This document shows, piece after piece, positions 1 through 8,606 of a DNA stretch of 64,000 nucleotides (the stretch's first letter is position 1; the number at the start of each line of letters is the position of its first letter). The stretch covers positions 1,240,001 through 1,304,000 of the forward strand of contig NZ_CP021913.1 in the NCBI RefSeq assembly GCF_002814095.1, read 5' to 3'. The position numbers and the translations under genes are program-made. Under the pieces are notes generated by a model. That model was not told where the DNA came from. It made no database searches and saw nothing but the letters and a program-made list of their open reading frames with translations. The DNA comes from Sagittula sp. P11. GTDB taxonomy: Bacteria; Pseudomonadota; Alphaproteobacteria; Rhodobacterales; Rhodobacteraceae.

Positions 1-495
1 CAGGTCGCAAGCCAGGTCCGCATCCCCATCGCCACCGGCGAGCGCATGACCACCCGGTCGGAATTCGCCACCCTCCTGCGCACCGGCGGGGCAAAGATCC
101 TGCAACCGGCGCTTGGCCGCGTCGGCGGTCTCTGGGAGGCGCGCAAGCTGGCCGCGCTGGCGGAGTCGTTCAATGCCGAGATGGCCCCCCACCTCTATGC
201 CGGTCCGGTCGAATGGGCCGCCAACATCCAGCTCGCCGCCTGCATCCCCAACCTGCTGATCGCCGAAACCATCGAGACCGATTTCCACCACCGGCTGATC
301 AAGGGATCGATCCGGGAGGAAAACGGCTTTGTCGCAGCGCCCACCGCCCCCGGGCTCGGCATCGAGGTGGACGAGGACCTTGCCCGCGCCCATCCCTACA
401 CCGGCAACGATCTGCATCTCCAGATGCAGGATGAGCCCTGCAACTATGCGGAAGGCAACCGATTCCAGGGTGGCGCGCCCGCCCATGACGAGTAA
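1..495 (+). CDS. Mandelate racemase / muconate lactonizing enzyme family protein, C-terminal part
   Basis: Only the last 164 residues lie in the window; the frame is open from base 1 and the start is upstream. The visible part begins with VASQVRIPIATGERM. The PIATGE element is typical of the barrel of enolase-superfamily acid-sugar dehydratases and racemases. It is followed by a MAPHLYAGPVEWAAN segment, where the family's late barrel histidine is expected, and an IAETIETDF segment carrying acidic residues. The family abstracts a proton alpha to a carboxylate using Mg2+. The substrate cannot be told from this fragment; a sugar-acid dehydratase is the likeliest guess. The gene ends 59 bases before the ArsR-family gene on the same strand. 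Confidence 0.8.
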   Translation, partial: QVASQVRIPIATGERMTTRSEFATLLRTGGAKILQPALGRVGGLWEARKLAALAESFNAEMAPHLYAGPVEWAANIQLAACIPNLLIAETIETDFHHRLIKGSIREENGFVAAPTAPGLGIEVDEDLARAHPYTGNDLHLQMQDEPCNYAEGNRFQGGAPAHDE

Positions 496-554
496 TCTCG
501 CATTTTCCGAATCACCCGGCTATACAGTCCCGAGACCGGACCCAGGACCTGACC

Positions 555-887
555 ATGGACCAGAAAGCCCCCCCGGCGCCGCCGGAAGAAATGGAAGCCA
601 ACGCCCGCAACGCCTCTGCGTTCCTCAAGACGCTGGCGCATGAAGGCCGCCTGATGATCCTCTGCCATCTGGGCGGGGGCGAGAAATCCGTCGGCGAGCT
701 GGAAGAACTCCTGGGCATCCGTCAGGCCGCGGTCAGCCAGATGCTCGCCCGCCTGCGCGAAGAGGGGCTGGTGGTCACCCGGCGCGAGGGCAAGACGATC
801 TACTACAGCCTCGCGAACGAGAACACCTCGCGCGTGATCGCTCTGCTCTACGAGATGTTCTGCGCAGCGCCCGATGCCGACTGCTGA
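555..887 (+). CDS. ArsR-family winged-helix regulator of the SqrR/BigR type
   Basis: This 110-residue protein is a small dimeric winged-helix repressor. The segment LAHEGRLMILCHL is followed by a recognition helix around residues 50-70 (RQAAVSQMLARLREEGLV) and a wing ending REGKTIYYSL. Cys37 and Cys103 are 66 residues apart. That is the spacing of the two sulfide/persulfide-sensing cysteines described for the SqrR/BigR group, which form a polysulfide bridge and release DNA. The classical ArsR metal-site CxC motif is absent. The 3' end overlaps the next gene, an amidase, by 14 bases, so the two are probably translationally coupled. No sulfide oxidation gene is visible nearby, so its target is unclear. 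Sensing chemistry is inferred from family resemblance. Confidence 0.88.
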   Translation: MDQKAPPAPPEEMEANARNASAFLKTLAHEGRLMILCHLGGGEKSVGELEELLGIRQAAVSQMLARLREEGLVVTRREGKTIYYSLANENTSRVIALLYEMFCAAPDADC

Positions 888-2316
888 GACGGCGGGCTTC
901 ACCGGACCCGACCTCTGCCGCCTGACGGCGCGCGACGTGGTGGCCCTGCTGAAATCGGGTCAGGTCTCCACCGCCGAACTGATCGACGCCAGCCTGAACC
1001 GCATCGCGCAGACCTCTCCCGCGATCAACGCCATGGTCACCACCTGCGGCGACCGCGCCCGTGACGCACAGCCTGACCGCGACAGCCTGCTGGCGGGCCT
1101 GCCCGTCGGCATCAAGGACCTGACCGATGTCGCGGGCGTGCGCACCACCTACGGCACCCCGGCGCTCGCCGACAACGTGCCAAAGGCCTCCGATCCGATG
1201 GTCCTGCGCATGGAGGCGCGCGGCGCGGTGGTGATCGGCAAGACCAACACCCCGGAAATGGGCGCAGGCGCCAACACCTTCAACGCCGTCTTCGGCGCCA
1301 CCCGCAACCCGTGGGACACGCGCATGAACCCCGGCGGATCGTCGGGCGGGGCTGCGGCGGGCCTTGCCACCGGCGAAGTCTGGCTGAGCCAGGGCTCCGA
1401 CCTCGGCGGCTCGCTCCGCACCCCGGCCAGCTATTGCGGTGTCGTGGGGCTGAGGCCATCGCCGGGACTGGTCGCCTCGGCTGCCGGGGCGGACGCTTTC
1501 GACGCCTTCGGTGTCGACGGTCCCATGGCCCGGAACGTGGCGGACGTGGCGCTCTTCCTCGACGCGATGACGGGCTTCGACCCGGTTTCCCCCCTTTCGC
1601 ATCCGCCCTCGACGGACAGCTACCTGGGCGCCTGCCTCGCAGCGCCGGGCCATGTCCGTATCGCCTTCTCGCCGGACCTCGGCGGGCTCGCCCCCGTCAC
1701 GTCCGACATGGCGCAGATCCTCGCCCGGGCCGTCGCGCGGGTTCAGGCCCCCGATGTCGCGGTGGAGGAGCATCAGCCGGACACCCGCGGTCTCGACCAC
1801 GCCTTCCGCACCTTCCGCGCGCTCGGCATGTGGACGTCGCATCAGGTCCGGCCAAAGCGCATCTCGCAGCACTTCAAACCGACGCTGGCCGAGAACATCC
1901 GCACCGGCGGCACGTTGACCGTCGACGACATCGCCAGGGCAAACGTGACCCGGTCGCGGCTTTACGCGCAGATGCGCGGGCTGTTCGGCAGGTTCGACGT
2001 GCTGGCCTGTCCCGTCACCGGGCTGGCCCCGCTGCCGTCAGAGGTCGAGTATCCCACCGAAGTCGCCGGTCAGCCCTGCCGCGATTACCTCGACTGGCTC
2101 AGCTTCGCCTTCCTCGCGTCCACATGCGGCCTGCCCGCGCTGTCGCTGCCGGTGGGGTCGACCTCCGGCGGCCTGCCGGTCGGGCTGCAACTGATCGGCC
2201 CGCCGCGCGGCGAGGCGCGGCTGCTTCAGGTTGCCCGCCGCCTGGAAGAGGCGCTGGCCCTGCCGCTGGCGCCCATCGACCCCATCGTGCGCCACGACGA
2301 CACCCAAGCGGCGTGA
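874..2316 (+). CDS. Amidase signature family protein
   Basis: This 480-residue amidase-signature hydrolase should cleave a C-N amide bond. The Lys-Ser-Ser triad is visible: Lys81 in GIKDL, the Ser156/157 pair in GGSSGG and nucleophile Ser180 in GSDLGGS. Length is normal for the family. There is no signal peptide, so the protein is cytoplasmic. The ATG lies inside the end of the upstream ArsR-type gene, which suggests translational coupling and joint control by that regulator. The substrate is not deducible. It shares only the signature region with the second amidase at 52.8-54.1 kb, so the two are distinct paralogues. A convergent acyl-CoA synthetase follows after about 57 bases. Confidence 0.9.
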   Translation: MPTAETAGFTGPDLCRLTARDVVALLKSGQVSTAELIDASLNRIAQTSPAINAMVTTCGDRARDAQPDRDSLLAGLPVGIKDLTDVAGVRTTYGTPALADNVPKASDPMVLRMEARGAVVIGKTNTPEMGAGANTFNAVFGATRNPWDTRMNPGGSSGGAAAGLATGEVWLSQGSDLGGSLRTPASYCGVVGLRPSPGLVASAAGADAFDAFGVDGPMARNVADVALFLDAMTGFDPVSPLSHPPSTDSYLGACLAAPGHVRIAFSPDLGGLAPVTSDMAQILARAVARVQAPDVAVEEHQPDTRGLDHAFRTFRALGMWTSHQVRPKRISQHFKPTLAENIRTGGTLTVDDIARANVTRSRLYAQMRGLFGRFDVLACPVTGLAPLPSEVEYPTEVAGQPCRDYLDWLSFAFLASTCGLPALSLPVGSTSGGLPVGLQLIGPPRGEARLLQVARRLEEALALPLAPIDPIVRHDDTQAA

Positions 2317-2373
2317 CAGACCCTTGCTGGGTCCGTCATCTGCACGCAGAGGAACCGCAGGAAGCGGCGCGCC

Positions 2374-4272
2374 TCACTCCGCCGCCACGTCCTCCTCGAC
2401 CCATTCCCACGGACGGGTGAAGCCGCCCAGCACCGCGCCGACCTCGGCCTCGGTGTTGCCGTTCGGCGCCACCTGCGCCACCAGCCCGCGCGACTTGTCG
2501 TCGACGACCTTCTCGACCCGCGCAGCAACACCGGCCTTTTCCAGCGCGCCGTTGTAGACGCGCGTGATCGCCAGCTTGCGCAGGTCGGGCTTGAAGACCT
2601 TGCCGACCGCCGTCTTGGGCAGTTCGTCGAGGATGGTCATGTGCTTGGGATGCGCGGCGCGTTCGTGGACGTGCACCTTCGCATGTTCCAGCAGCTCTTC
2701 CTCGGTCACGGTTGCACCGGCGACCAGTTCCACGAAGGCGCAGGGCAGTTCGCCCGAATGCGCGTCCGGCTGGCCGATGGCCCCGGCAAAGGCCACCGCC
2801 GGGTGCGCCAGCAGCGCCTCCTCGATCTCGGCGGGGTCGATGTTGTGGCCGCCCCGGATGATCAGGTCCTTCGCCCGCCCGGTGATCCACAGGTAGCCGT
2901 CCGCGTCCAGCCGCCCCAGGTCGCCGGTGCGCAGGTGCGTGCCCCAGTGGAACAGGTCGACGTTCTTGGGCTCTTCCGTGTAGGTCTTCCCGGCGTAGAC
3001 GCCCGGGTTCGACACGCAGATCTCGCCGATCTCGTCCGTGCCGCAGATCACCGGCTGGCCGTCGCGCACCTTCGTTATCTTCACGTCGGTGTAGGGGAAG
3101 GGAATGCCGACGGAGCCGACCTTCTTCTCGCCCTCGGGCGGGTTGACCGACACGAGGCAGGTCGCCTCCGTCAGCCCGTAGCCTTCGCAGATCGTCACGC
3201 CGCAGGCGCTCTCGAACCGCTTGAACAGCTCCAGCGGCATCGGGGCAGAGCCGGAGAACGCCGTCTTGATCGACGAGATGTCCGCATCCACCTTGCGCTG
3301 CATCAGCGCCGAGACGGCGGTCGGGACGGTGATCACGAACGTGGTCTTCCAGCGCTCGCAGAGCTTCCAGAAGTTGTCCATCACACCTTCGCCGCGATAG
3401 CCGGCGGGCGTCGGGAACACGACATGCGCCCCCGAGCAGACCATCGCCATCAGGATGACGTGGCACGCGAAGACGTGGAACAGCGGCAGAGGGCACATCA
3501 CGCTGTCTTCCTCGGTGAACAGCAGAGTGTCGCCAAGCCAGCCGTTGTAGATCATCCCCGAATAGAGGTGCTGCGCCACCTTCGGCATGCCCGTGGTGCC
3601 GCCGGTGTGGAAGTAGGCCGCCACCCGGTCCTTGCCGCCGTCCTCGAGTGTCAGCGTCTTGGGCTGCTTCTTCATCTCCGCGCGGAAGCACTTGTAGTCC
3701 GCGTGCCGCGTGCCCGGCATCTTCGGACGGATCAGCGGCACGATCCACTTCTTCGGCGGCGTCAGGTAGCGGTTGAGGTCGACCTCCAGCACCGTGTGCA
3801 CGTTGGGCGCATGGCGCACGGCCTCCTGCACCTTCTGCGGCACGTCGGTCTTCGGGAAGGGCTTCAGCGTCACCACCACCTTGGCGCCGGTCTCGCGCAG
3901 GATGGCGCCGATCTGCTCCGGCTCCAGAAGCGGGTTCACCGGGTTCACGATGCCCGCCACCATGCCACCCAGCAGGGTCGAAACCGCCTCGTTGCAGTTC
4001 GGCAGGACGTAGGCGATCACGTCCGTCTCCTCGATGCCGAGGCTGCGGAACAGGTTCGCGGCCTGTGCGGTGCGGTCCCGCACCTCGGCCCAGGTCATCG
4101 TCTCGGCCTTGTCCTTCGGTCCCGACAAAAGCTGGTAGCTGACCGCCGGGCGCTGCGGGAACTTGTCCGCCGTCCGGCAAAGCTGGGCCCAGACCGTCTT
4201 CGGCAGCCCCAGATCGTGCCAGGCGCCCTGCGATTCGATGGCGTTGCGGTCGTCCATGGTGGCGTAGCCCAT
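2374..4272 (-). CDS. Acyl-CoA synthetase (AMP-forming)
   Basis: This 632-residue member of the ANL superfamily activates a carboxylate to an acyl-AMP and then a CoA thioester. The P-loop-like AMP motif YFHTGGTTGMPK lies near residue 210. The adenine-binding motif EGYGLTEATC and the hinge-region segment GGHNIDPAEIEEAL follow. The C-terminal lysine region reads PKTAVGKVFK, which matches the conserved catalytic Lys of the C-terminal subdomain. Length is somewhat above the usual 520-560 because of a longer N-terminal domain. There is no signal peptide. The gene stands alone between convergent and divergent neighbours, so the physiological substrate is open; a medium- or long-chain fatty acid is plausible. 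Confidence 0.92.
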   Translation of the reverse strand: MGYATMDDRNAIESQGAWHDLGLPKTVWAQLCRTADKFPQRPAVSYQLLSGPKDKAETMTWAEVRDRTAQAANLFRSLGIEETDVIAYVLPNCNEAVSTLLGGMVAGIVNPVNPLLEPEQIGAILRETGAKVVVTLKPFPKTDVPQKVQEAVRHAPNVHTVLEVDLNRYLTPPKKWIVPLIRPKMPGTRHADYKCFRAEMKKQPKTLTLEDGGKDRVAAYFHTGGTTGMPKVAQHLYSGMIYNGWLGDTLLFTEEDSVMCPLPLFHVFACHVILMAMVCSGAHVVFPTPAGYRGEGVMDNFWKLCERWKTTFVITVPTAVSALMQRKVDADISSIKTAFSGSAPMPLELFKRFESACGVTICEGYGLTEATCLVSVNPPEGEKKVGSVGIPFPYTDVKITKVRDGQPVICGTDEIGEICVSNPGVYAGKTYTEEPKNVDLFHWGTHLRTGDLGRLDADGYLWITGRAKDLIIRGGHNIDPAEIEEALLAHPAVAFAGAIGQPDAHSGELPCAFVELVAGATVTEEELLEHAKVHVHERAAHPKHMTILDELPKTAVGKVFKPDLRKLAITRVYNGALEKAGVAARVEKVVDDKSRGLVAQVAPNGNTEAEVGAVLGGFTRPWEWVEEDVAAE

Positions 4273-4419
4273 GAGCGCATTCTCCTCCCCTAGTCCTCAC
4301 CTCCAGTCTTGGCCTTCCCTGGTGCATCGCGCAAGAGCAGTGGACGTCGGGGAAAACACCCGGTGACGCTGCGTTCCAGAGATCTGGGCAACGCGCAGGT
4401 CACGGTTTATGTTGGGATC

Positions 4420-4719
4420 ATGGACCATCCCCTGATCGACCTCATCTCTGCAAAGATCCGCGCGGCCGAGGCGGAAGGCGCGTTCGACAACCTGCCGGGC
4501 GCGGGCAAACCCCTGCCGCCCTGCGACGATCCGGAGAACGCCGTCCTCAACCGGATCATGAAGGAAAACGGCGCCGTGCCTGAGGCGGTCTCCGTCTCGA
4601 AGGAACTGGCCCGCCTCCGCGAGGAACTGCGCGAGACCGGCGACCGGACCGAACGGCAACGGATCATGCGCGACATGGCCCTGCTGGAAACCCGGCTGGA
4701 GATCGCCAGGCGCCGCTAG
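4420..4719 (+). CDS. DUF1992 family protein (DnaJ-subfamily-C-28-like domain)
   Basis: This small cytoplasmic protein has 99 residues. The N-terminal signature MDHPLIDLISAKIRAAEAEG followed by AFDNLPGAGKPLP is the hallmark of DUF1992, a domain also found in DNAJC28. The rest is a charged helical segment rich in Arg and Glu, likely coiled coil. The frame is open further upstream to 4309, but the DUF1992 signature begins at this ATG and the upstream extension lacks similarity, so this start is chosen. Biochemical function is not established for bacterial members. A methyltransferase gene follows after 56 bases on the same strand. Confidence 0.85.
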   Translation: MDHPLIDLISAKIRAAEAEGAFDNLPGAGKPLPPCDDPENAVLNRIMKENGAVPEAVSVSKELARLREELRETGDRTERQRIMRDMALLETRLEIARRR

Positions 4720-4775
4720 GGCTGGCCATCGCGGGCGCGATCGGGCAGGACACTGCGGCAGTCGGAGGGCAAGGC

Positions 4776-5966
4776 ATGGTCACGGTCAAGGAACAGTACG
4801 AGGTCTATCCCTACCCCGCCCGAGACCCGGAGGACGAGCGCACGCGCCTGATCACCGGCTCCCCCTCAAGGCCCACCGAAATCGACCACCACCTGTTCGG
4901 CGGCGCGCGCGACTGGTCGCAGCCGCTGCGCGTGCTGGTGGCCGGCGGCGGCACGGGCGACGCGCTGATCCAGCTGGCCACGCTGATGACAAAGGCCGGT
5001 GCACCCTACGAGATCACCTACCTCGACCTCTCCACCGCCTCGCGCGGGATCGCCGAGGCACGGGCCAAGGTGCGCGGCCTCACGGGCATCACCTTCCACA
5101 CCGGCAGCCTGCTCGACGCCGGGGACTTCGGGCCCTTCGACTACATCGACTGCTGCGGCGTGCTGCACCACCTGCCCCGCCCGGAGGACGGCTTTGCCGC
5201 GCTGCGGGGCGCGCTGGCACCGGGGGGCGGCATGGGTTTCATGGTCTATGCGCCCTACGGCCGATCCGGGGTCTATCCCCTGCAGGAGGCGTTCGGCGCA
5301 CTGCTGGACGGTCTGCCGCCAGAGCAGCGCCTCGCCCGCGCGAAGGAGATCGTCGCCGCGCTGCCGAAGGGCCACCCCTTCGCGTCGAACCCGCTGCTGA
5401 TGGACCACGAACAAAGCGACGCGGGCTTCTACGACCTGCTCCTGCACAGCACCGATACGCCCTTCGACGTGGCGCGCCTGCTGGACACCTGCGCCACGAC
5501 CGGCTGGCGCCTGCAGGGCTTCGTCACGCCCGCCCTCTACGACCTGTCGCGCATTGCGGAGGTCCCGGCGGGGATGGACTCGGACACCGCCATGGCCGTG
5601 GCAGAGAAGCTGCGCGGCACGATCCGCAAGCATGTGGGCTACCTTGTGCCCGCCGACGAGGACCGCCCTCTTCCAAAACCCGGCCGCGCTTCACTGGTGC
5701 CGCGCCTGCAACTGCCGCACCGGCAACTGGCGCAGGCCGTGGCACGCGGTCAGACCCCGCCGGTGGAGGTCGATGGCGTCAAGGACAAGCTCGCCCTCCC
5801 GCCCGAGGCCGCACCGCTGATCGCCGCCGCAGACGGGCGCACGCCGCTGTCGCGCATTGCCGCCGGCGCCGGGCTGGACCCGCTGCGCTTCGGCGCTCTC
5901 TGGGGCAAGGTGCACCGGGAGCTGACGGACTGGGGGCTGCTGCATTACAGCGGCTTCGGGCTCTGA
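4776..5966 (+). CDS. Class I SAM-dependent methyltransferase with C-terminal extension
   Basis: The protein has 396 residues. Residues 1-45 begin VKEQYEVYPYPARDPEDE, a lead-in seen in several methyltransferases. The SAM motif I LVAGGGTGDALIQLA lies near residue 55, followed by an acidic strand end (TYLDLS). A motif IV/post-I segment reads DYIDCCGVLHHLP, and GALAPGGGMGFMVYAP matches the class I fold. The last 150 or so residues are not part of the catalytic fold. Their end, TPLSRIAAGAGLDPLRFG, resembles a small helical or winged-helix domain. A strong ribosome site (GGAGGGCAAGGC) precedes the ATG. The methyl acceptor is unknown. Confidence 0.85.
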   Translation: MVTVKEQYEVYPYPARDPEDERTRLITGSPSRPTEIDHHLFGGARDWSQPLRVLVAGGGTGDALIQLATLMTKAGAPYEITYLDLSTASRGIAEARAKVRGLTGITFHTGSLLDAGDFGPFDYIDCCGVLHHLPRPEDGFAALRGALAPGGGMGFMVYAPYGRSGVYPLQEAFGALLDGLPPEQRLARAKEIVAALPKGHPFASNPLLMDHEQSDAGFYDLLLHSTDTPFDVARLLDTCATTGWRLQGFVTPALYDLSRIAEVPAGMDSDTAMAVAEKLRGTIRKHVGYLVPADEDRPLPKPGRASLVPRLQLPHRQLAQAVARGQTPPVEVDGVKDKLALPPEAAPLIAAADGRTPLSRIAAGAGLDPLRFGALWGKVHRELTDWGLLHYSGFGL

Positions 5967-6030
5967 CGGTTTGATTTCCGGCGGCGCGCGATAGATCATC
6001 CGGCAAGGATCTGCCCCCGGAGGATACGCC

Positions 6031-6693
6031 ATGTGCGGTCGTTTCGCCGTCACCCTGCCCCCCGACGCCATGGCGCAGCTTTTCGCGGCCGTGCCGTCGA
6101 ACGACCTGCCCGATGTGCCGAACTTCAACGTCTGCCCGACGAACCAGGTGCATGTCGTCATGAGCGACGAGGGGCGCAGGCTGGTCGCCATGCGCTGGGG
6201 TTTCATCCCGCACTGGTACAAGAAGCCGAACGACGGGCCGCTGCTGATCAACGCGCGGGCCGAAACCATCGCGGAAAAGCCCGCCTTCCGCGCTGCCTGC
6301 CGCGAACGCCGCTGCCTTGTCCCCGCGACCGGCTTCTACGAATGGACGAAGGATGAGGAGGGCAACCGGCTGCCCTGGTACATCCATCCGGCGGACGACG
6401 GCCCGTTGGTCTTTGCCGGGGTCTGGCAGGACTGGGCGCGCGACGACCTGTCCTTCCGCACCGTCGCTATCGTCACCTGCGGCGCGAACGGGTCGATGTC
6501 GCGCATCCACCACCGGATGCCCGTGGTGCTGGCCCAGGACGACTGGGGCAAGTGGCTGGGCGAGGACGGACACGGCGCGGCCAGCCTCATGCAGCCCGCC
6601 CCCGAGGATGCGCTGGCCTTCCATCGGGTCGCGCGCGAAGTGAACTCCAACCGTGCCTCCGGACCGGAGCTGATCGAACCCATCGACGCTTGA
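6031..6693 (+). CDS. SRAP domain protein (HMCES/YedK family, abasic-site DNA-protein crosslinker)
   Basis: This 220-residue protein begins MCGRFAV. Removal of Met exposes Cys2, which in the SRAP family forms a thiazolidine bond with abasic sites in single-stranded DNA and also serves as an autoproteolytic residue. Other family signatures are present in order: FNVCPTNQVHV, RWGFIPHWYK, LLINARAETI with the active-site Asn, CLVPATGFYEW with Glu, and HHRMPVVL with the catalytic His. Length is usual for bacterial YedK. The ribosome site GGAGG lies 7 bases before the ATG. It stands alone and is convergent with the glycoside hydrolase gene, whose stop is only 3 bases away. Confidence 0.95.
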   Translation: MCGRFAVTLPPDAMAQLFAAVPSNDLPDVPNFNVCPTNQVHVVMSDEGRRLVAMRWGFIPHWYKKPNDGPLLINARAETIAEKPAFRAACRERRCLVPATGFYEWTKDEEGNRLPWYIHPADDGPLVFAGVWQDWARDDLSFRTVAIVTCGANGSMSRIHHRMPVVLAQDDWGKWLGEDGHGAASLMQPAPEDALAFHRVAREVNSNRASGPELIEPIDA

Positions 6694-6696
6694 ACG

Positions 6697-8511
6697 CTAG
6701 CCCAGCAGGAACAGCAGCGGCAGCAGCCCGGCCAGCCAGAGGCCACCCATGTCGCTGCCGCCCTCACCTTCATCCTCTTCGTCACTGTCCGGGGATGCAC
6801 CCCCGCCGTCGGACGGCGCATGCGCGCCGTCGGCGAGCGCATCCATCAGCCCCTGCCCGTCCCGGTCGCCGGAGGCGCCGTCATCCGCTTCGCCGTCCGG
6901 ATCGTCGGTGTCGTCCGGGTCGTCGGTGTCGTCCGCGGGCACCGCGACAGCGTCGGAGGACACACGCGGGCTGCCCGTCTGGGCGAAGACGTCGGCGAAA
7001 TCGTCGGTGGGCACCACGTCGGTCAGCCGCACCTGCATGATCTCTCCGGGCGCCAGCAGGGTCTCGATCAAGCCGTCGACATGAAGGTCGTCCGGGTCAG
7101 GATGCTCTACCGTGGCGCGGCTTTGCGTGTTGCCGGGACCGTCGCCCCGGGCGACACCCAGCACGGTGATTTCCATCTCGCCGAAGCCTTCCACCAGGTT
7201 CGAGATGTCGACCTCGCTGTCGACCAGACCCCGCTGCAGGTTCGAGGTAAAGTAGAACAGCATGTCCTGCCCGTCGGCAAAGGCGTGCACGTCCATCTCG
7301 GTGGTGTGCATCTCCGTGCCCCGCTCGTCCTGCGGGGCGAAATCCAGCATCCGCATCCCCGGCAGGTTCTCCGACAGCATGGAGAACATCTCTCCCGGCG
7401 GGGTGGTCTCGTCGAACTCCCGCCCCAGCGCCAGCGCGGTCGGTGTGTTCTGGATCAGCGGCCAGACCTGCGCCGAGGCCACGTCCATCCGCATGAATTC
7501 CTCGACCTGTTCCAGCATCTCCTGCGCCTGCCAGAGCCCGTAGTCGCGGGTGTCCTCGAAGGCGTTCGTGTTGGACTTCTGGTTCCACTCGGTGACATGG
7601 ATCTCCAGTTCCGGGTCGATGGACTGCCAGTGCTCCTCGATCTGTTCAAGCTGGTACCAGCGCGAATGCTCGACCACCGGCGCGCGTGAATAGACGTGGG
7701 CGATCACCCCGTCTGTCGCGGCCATGGCGTCGTCGTCGAAATGCGACAGGAGGATCTCATTGTTGATCTCCGTCCAGTCGATGTCGCCGTTCGGGTAGAT
7801 CACGCTCTCGTCCAGCGACAGGCCATAGGCGGCATTCACCTCTGCCACCACGTCCGCCGGGGCCATGCCCGCATAATCGTCGGACAGGTCGGAATGGCCG
7901 AAGTTGGTGCCCACCTGCACCAGCACGCCGACTTCCGCTGCATCCGGGTCGGTCTGCGCGAGGTCGTTCAGCGTGCGGTCGATGATCTGCGCCATGCCGG
8001 CGGCCAGCCGCCCGTATTCGGCGGCGTTCATCTCGCCCGAGCCCCAGTATTCGTTGCCGATCTCGAAGGCGGCGACGCGGGCATCGCCGTATTCCCCGCC
8101 GACCACGTCGCGCACGAAGCCGGTCAGCACGTCGCGGTCGATGGCGGGCATCCGGTCGCCGTTGATGTCCAGCGCCGTGTCCGACAACTGGTCGCGCGTC
8201 GGGATCACGATGGTCAGGTCGCGTCCCGTCTGCTCGGCGTAGTCCATGATGCCGGAGAGCGGGATGAAATCCACTTCCCTCCCGAGGTCGGGCGAGAATA
8301 CCCGGGCCGCGTCCGGATCGCGCAGGCTGAACATCTTTTCCGTCAGCGAACCGCCCGGGTATCGCAAGCCGGTGACACCCAGTTGTTCGATCGCCTCCGC
8401 GTAACTGCCCGGCCCCATCATGTGGGCGCGGGGGGCAAGGACATTGCCGCCGAAAAGGGCCGGGTGCGCGGCAGAGCCGGTCGCGGCGTCGGGTGTCGTC
8501 AATACAGGCAT
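6697..8511 (-). CDS. Clan-A glycoside hydrolase-like protein with acidic linker and hydrophobic tail
   Basis: The protein has 604 residues from this ATG. A GTG at 8544 would add 11 residues but has no ribosome site. Residues 1-330 look like a TIM-barrel glycosidase: RYPGG near residue 50 as in GH51/GH39/GH79-type enzymes, a putative acid/base Glu154 in FEIGNEYWG, and a putative nucleophile Glu308 in IHVTEWNQKS. A beta-sandwich-like region follows to about 500. Residues 525-590 are an Asp/Glu/Gly-rich low-complexity linker (PDDTDDPDGEADDG). The end is a short hydrophobic tail, GGLWLAGLLPLLFLLG. There is no N-terminal signal peptide. The linker and tail suggest non-classical or type I secretion, or surface anchoring. 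Substrate unknown. Confidence 0.75.
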   Translation of the reverse strand: MPVLTTPDAATGSAAHPALFGGNVLAPRAHMMGPGSYAEAIEQLGVTGLRYPGGSLTEKMFSLRDPDAARVFSPDLGREVDFIPLSGIMDYAEQTGRDLTIVIPTRDQLSDTALDINGDRMPAIDRDVLTGFVRDVVGGEYGDARVAAFEIGNEYWGSGEMNAAEYGRLAAGMAQIIDRTLNDLAQTDPDAAEVGVLVQVGTNFGHSDLSDDYAGMAPADVVAEVNAAYGLSLDESVIYPNGDIDWTEINNEILLSHFDDDAMAATDGVIAHVYSRAPVVEHSRWYQLEQIEEHWQSIDPELEIHVTEWNQKSNTNAFEDTRDYGLWQAQEMLEQVEEFMRMDVASAQVWPLIQNTPTALALGREFDETTPPGEMFSMLSENLPGMRMLDFAPQDERGTEMHTTEMDVHAFADGQDMLFYFTSNLQRGLVDSEVDISNLVEGFGEMEITVLGVARGDGPGNTQSRATVEHPDPDDLHVDGLIETLLAPGEIMQVRLTDVVPTDDFADVFAQTGSPRVSSDAVAVPADDTDDPDDTDDPDGEADDGASGDRDGQGLMDALADGAHAPSDGGGASPDSDEEDEGEGGSDMGGLWLAGLLPLLFLLG

Positions 8512-8606
8512 GATCGTCCCACTCGGTCGTGCGTTTGGCGGCACGTTGATGCAAAAGTGGAAACGATCTCTCTATACCGGGAGGAATGTCTCTAAATTAC
8601 AAACTA

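Noticed and set aside
2322-2337. GACCC-TTGCT-GGGTC hairpin after the first amidase
   Set aside because: The stem is short and has no T-run, so it is not supported as a terminator.
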